Under the pieces are notes generated by a model. It did no database searches. It saw only the letters and a program-made list of their open reading frames with translations, and had not been told where the DNA came from. 64,000 nucleotides of DNA from Bifiguratus adelaidae (Eukaryota > Mucoromycota > Endogonomycetes > Endogonales), in NCBI GenBank assembly GCA_002261195.1, contig MVBO01000053.1, forward strand, positions 24,904-88,903, read 5' to 3'. This document shows, one piece after another, positions 57,452 to 64,000 of the stretch. How positions within the stretch are numbered: position 1 is the stretch's first letter; each line of letters opens with the position of its first letter. The position numbers were made by a program, and so were the translations under genes.

Positions 57452-58734
57452 ATGCCGCCTGCAAATGATGCCAAGAAGCCTCCGTTGCTTATCCATCTGG
57501 TGGCAGGTGGTTCAGCAGGTTTCGTAGAAGCGTGCTGCTGTCATCCATTGGATACCATCAAAGTGCGCATGCAACTTTCAAAGAGTGGTAATCGTAATGC
57601 TCAGGTGAGTTCAGAAACAGATGTTGTGGACCTCGTGCTGATCTTGTTTCGCAGGGACGAAGCCTTTCCTTCCTCGGTGTCGGCGCCAAAATCGTACGCA
57701 ACGAATCTTTCTTTGCTCTCTACAAGGGTCTCGGTGCTGTGGTCACTGGTATCGTACCCAAGATGGCCATTCGGTTCTCCAGCTTTGAATTTTACAAGAG
57801 TTTGATGGCCAACGCGGATGGCAAAGTCGCTACAGGCGCCGTTTTCCTAGGTAAGTTCACGGGACAGGAGGCGGATCAAGGTCCAAGCATGGTCCTAGTC
57901 TAGGCAAGCTAGGATGTCTGAGTTCAGGTCCATGCCCCACGTGCATGACAACGGTATCTTCGGCATCGACTTGCCTCTTTTAGGCCTATCGTCTTTCACA
58001 TGCATGGAGCCGATGTCGCACAGTCACGTGCCCATGCAGCGTCCGTGCTTGCCCTTTTTGGACATTCACTTATCCCTTTGTTGTTTTTTGTAGCTGGTTT
58101 GGCCGCCGGTACCACCGAAGCCGTCGCTGTCGTCACACCAATGGAAGTCGTAAAAATCCGTCTTCAGGCACAACGGCATTCCATGGCGGATCCACTGGAC
58201 ATTCCAAAGTATCGAAATGCTGGACATGCCGCTTATACCATCCTCCGCGAAGAAGGTCCACGCGCCCTGTACAAGGGTGTTGTTCTCACCGCTCTCCGAC
58301 AAGCCACCAACCAAGCCGTCAACTTCACAGCCTATCAAGAGTTCAAGAAGTACTTTCAAAAGATGCAAGATCTCGATGTCCTACCGTCCTACCAACATCT
58401 TATTCTCGGTGGTGTGAGTGGTGCTATGGGTCCCCTCTCCAATGCTCCTATCGACACAATCAAGACAAGAATTCAACGAAGAGCTAGTCCAGATTCCGGA
58501 TGGAAGAGATTCAGCAACATCACGAAAGAAATTTATCAAAAGGAAGGTATCCGAGCCTTCTACAAGGGCATCACACCACGTGTCCTCCGCGTCGCTCCTG
58601 GTCAAGCCATCACCTTCATGGTCTATGAAAAGGTCAAGGGCTGGATAGAAGCGATCAAGGACAAGGTGGACAATGGCGAAGGTCTTGGTGATATTGTAGT
58701 CCAAGTGGCCGACACCGTCTCTGGCAAAGCTTAG
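57452..58734 (+). CDS. SFC1: Mitochondrial succinate-fumarate carrier
   Basis: Three exons (57452-57604, 57655-57850, 58094-58734) give about 329 residues. The three carrier repeats show HPLDTIKVRMQL, TPMEVVKIRLQAQ and APIDTIKTRIQR. LYKGLGAVVTGIVPKMAIRF, NAGHAAYTILREEG and ITPRVLRVAPGQAITFMVYE match yeast Sfc1/Acr1 closely. Sfc1 brings cytosolic succinate into mitochondria in exchange for fumarate, supporting growth on acetate and ethanol through the glyoxylate cycle. The second intron is 243 nt, about five times the usual size here. The mitochondrial fumarase gene is about 2 kb away, which may be chance. Confidence 0.93.
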
Positions 58735-59012
58735 ATTGGATGAAAAGCGGAGCCATTGTATTTTTACTCCCTTGTGCCTCTACGCTCTGTGCGACTCTCT
58801 TATTCTCCTTGCACATTCGCTATGCTCAACACCCCTGATAGACACTCTCTTTTCGCGTTTTTAATGCTCAATAGAGGCTATGGCTGTTAGTGCCGCAGCG
58901 TACGTCGAAATAAATCAAAAAGACTCGTATGATCTCCTTGTGCTTTATGACAAACATGCTTGCATTGACCTGACATTTGCAGATCTCTCGCGTCATCGAG
59001 CCATATTCCACT

Positions 59013-60603
<1,591 letters not shown>

Positions 60604-60831
60604 CGTTGTAGCTATGACGAGGAAGACTTGGGCGTCCAAAGTGAGAAGGAGTGCAAGATAGCTCGCAAGTCACGCCATTTCCCCGCGTTCGCACGTTCCA
60701 ATTTCGCGCCAAAATTGGCTAAGCGAAAAACTGCTCATGCCCAAAGACATTTGCTTAGGATGGAGAAGTTAAAGGGGGGTTGGGAGTAAACGGTATGCTT
60801 GTTTTCTATGGTAACAATTCTACATCCATAC

Positions 60832-62656
<1,825 letters not shown>

Positions 62657-63177
62657 GTCGAGAATAAGCTGAGAAGAGGAAGCGGCACTCGAGCGAACGG
62701 AGGAGTAAATAGAATCACGTGATCATTGTGGAGATCAAGGGACCCGCACATACGGCACGACGAACGACCTATTCTTGCTCGCATGGCTATAGACACCTCA
62801 GCTACACTGCCTAGATACTCCAATGTCATGTTACAGCATCAATCGTCGCTCAATGGCTTCTCCAAGGCATCGATTGATCACGGAGACCAGGCATGTCACT
62901 CTTAAGCCCTGTGTAACCATGGATGGAGAACGTCAAAAGGCGAAGAGATCTCTTGTCTCTGCTTGTCACCGTTCTTTTTCTCTCTCCTTGTAGTCATCTT
63001 GTCTACTGGTTGGTGTTGTTGAGTGGTCACTGTTGACGTGGAGTTGTGGAAACGAACCTCAAAAGACACTGTTCCACTTATGAGAACACTTGCGCCGTCA
63101 GAGTCCAGTGGTCCATACGTTCATTTCCATACGGCAACTTTACAGGAATCGCTACACGATAGAGGCCAGATTGCACC

Positions 63178-64000
63178 ATGGCGAGTGGATCTTTTGTAGA
63201 GCCTCCGGCGCTGGCACCTTCATATTCTACAAGGACTCAATATTCCGCACATCGATATGAGCCTGTGGGGACAGGAAGGTCGTTTGCGCAGCACACGGTA
63301 GAGAACGAAGTCGATCATAGAGAACATGCTCAATTGTATGCGCACACGGTAGATGATTATTCCGCAACGCGTAGCGTCGTCTACGTGCCCCAATCACGAT
63401 TGCAGTCCAACTTGGTGAACGGAGAACTGACGCATGAGCGGCGTTTGGCCGATGAAGAAGATGAAGATGAAGAAGAGGGTATCGAAAAAGACGAAGAAGA
63501 AGTTGAAGACGGAGAAGAAGGTGTGGCCGGCGACGAAGACGATGAAGATTTCCTTTCGGAAGCCTCTTCTATCCCCGACTCCAACATTGACTTTGATCTT
63601 GTCTATGCGTTGCGCACGTTTGTCGCCACAGTAGAGGGGCAGGCATCTGTGGTCAGAGGTGATGAGCTGACATTGCTCGATGATTCAAACAGCTACTGGT
63701 GGCTTGTCAAGGTGCTCAAGACCGAGCAAGTAGGCTATATCCCAGCAGAAAATATTGAGGTATGATCAAGGGGGAGGACATCTCCGTCAGTGAACTAATG
63801 CGGATACAAGACTCCTTTTGAGCGACTTGCGCGTTTGAACAAATATTTGAATGTAGAGGTTAGTGCGATAGAAAGCAGTAGGTAAATTACTAATGGCGAA
63901 AATAGGTGACGTCTTTGGCGAACAATGCCGATATTATCAACAATCCACCGCCACGCTATGTAAAGCGCAAAACCGTTACAATGTCAAAAGGTGTATACTT
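63178..64000 (+). CDS. Bud14/Tea4-type SH3-domain polarity protein (partial)
   Basis: Cut by the right edge of the window. After about 90 disordered residues comes a long acidic stretch (DEEDEDEEEGIEKDEEE) and then an SH3 domain: DFDLVYALRTFVATVEGQAS, LTLLDDSNSYWWLVKVLKTE and GYIPAENIE. It is followed without a gap by the conserved extension TPFERLARLNKYLNVE VTS after two short introns. This SH3 plus RLARLNK extension is typical of fungal Bud14/Tea4, which brings protein phosphatase 1 and formin to growth sites. The start at 63178 is the first ATG of the open frame. Confidence 0.75.

Noticed and set aside
58000-58093. Upstream extension of the SFC1 third exon with its own ATG
   Set aside because: The carrier frame only matches family sequence from the AG at 58093 onward; the extension is intron.

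Overview
The window looks like nuclear DNA from a compact, intron-rich, early-diverging fungus, most likely Mucoromycota or a near relative. It holds fungus-type genes: EFR3, hybrid histidine kinase, PHO84, UGO1, ECL1 and a Bud14/Tea4-type SH3 protein. Alongside them are families usually discussed in animals: SBP2-type L7Ae protein, PLD6/Zucchini, COA8, HSDL2, ALKBH6, R3HCC1L and THADA. Introns are mostly 44-75 nt with GTAAGT-like donors and CTAAC/CTGAC-like branch sites, and several are exactly 51 nt. Three introns use GC-AG ends. I see no tRNA, rRNA, CRISPR array or recognisable transposon. Exon joins were worked out by hand from reading frame and family conservation.

Layout. 0-9 kb (+): PAP2 lipid phosphatase, mitochondrial ribosomal mS41, importin-9/KAP114, then HSDL2-type dehydrogenase and RFC4, with an intronless haloalkane dehalogenase on the minus strand. 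9-14 kb: KTI12 (-) head to head with R3HCC1L-like (+), then ECL1 (+), COA8 (-) and a PLD6/Zucchini-like nuclease (-). 14-20 kb (+): EFR3 followed after 8 nt by an SBP2-type L7Ae domain fused to ankyrin repeats. 20-24 kb: an EI24/RRT8-like membrane protein (-), secreted aldose 1-epimerase (+), and a protein built of four copies of a domain I do not recognise (-). 24-31 kb: TBC1D5-like RabGAP (+), ALKBH6 (+), adenylosuccinate synthetase (-) and two small unknown genes. 31-36 kb (+): a decayed CCH1-like calcium channel and a CDF zinc transporter. 35-43 kb (-): UGO1, hybrid histidine kinase, PHO84. 43-54 kb: THADA/Trm732 (-), ADCK1-type kinase (-), TPT/SLC35 transporter (+), twinfilin (-). 54-57 kb: a gene-poor stretch with a cysteine-rich secreted gene and orphan frames. 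57-64 kb: succinate-fumarate carrier SFC1 (+), Cys/Met-metabolism PLP enzyme (-), fumarase (-), Bud14/Tea4-type SH3 protein (+, cut by the window end).

The genes are mostly housekeeping and do not form one pathway. Several act in mitochondria (mS41, COA8, UGO1, SFC1, fumarase, ADCK1-like), and several in tRNA or translation biology (KTI12, THADA, SBP2-like). The most unusual features are organisational. Three same-strand gene pairs have exactly 8 nt between stop and next start codon. One divergent pair has start codons as little as 8 nt apart. Strand-oriented CT tracts recur in front of genes. The most interesting proteins are the SBP2-ankyrin fusion and the four-repeat protein.
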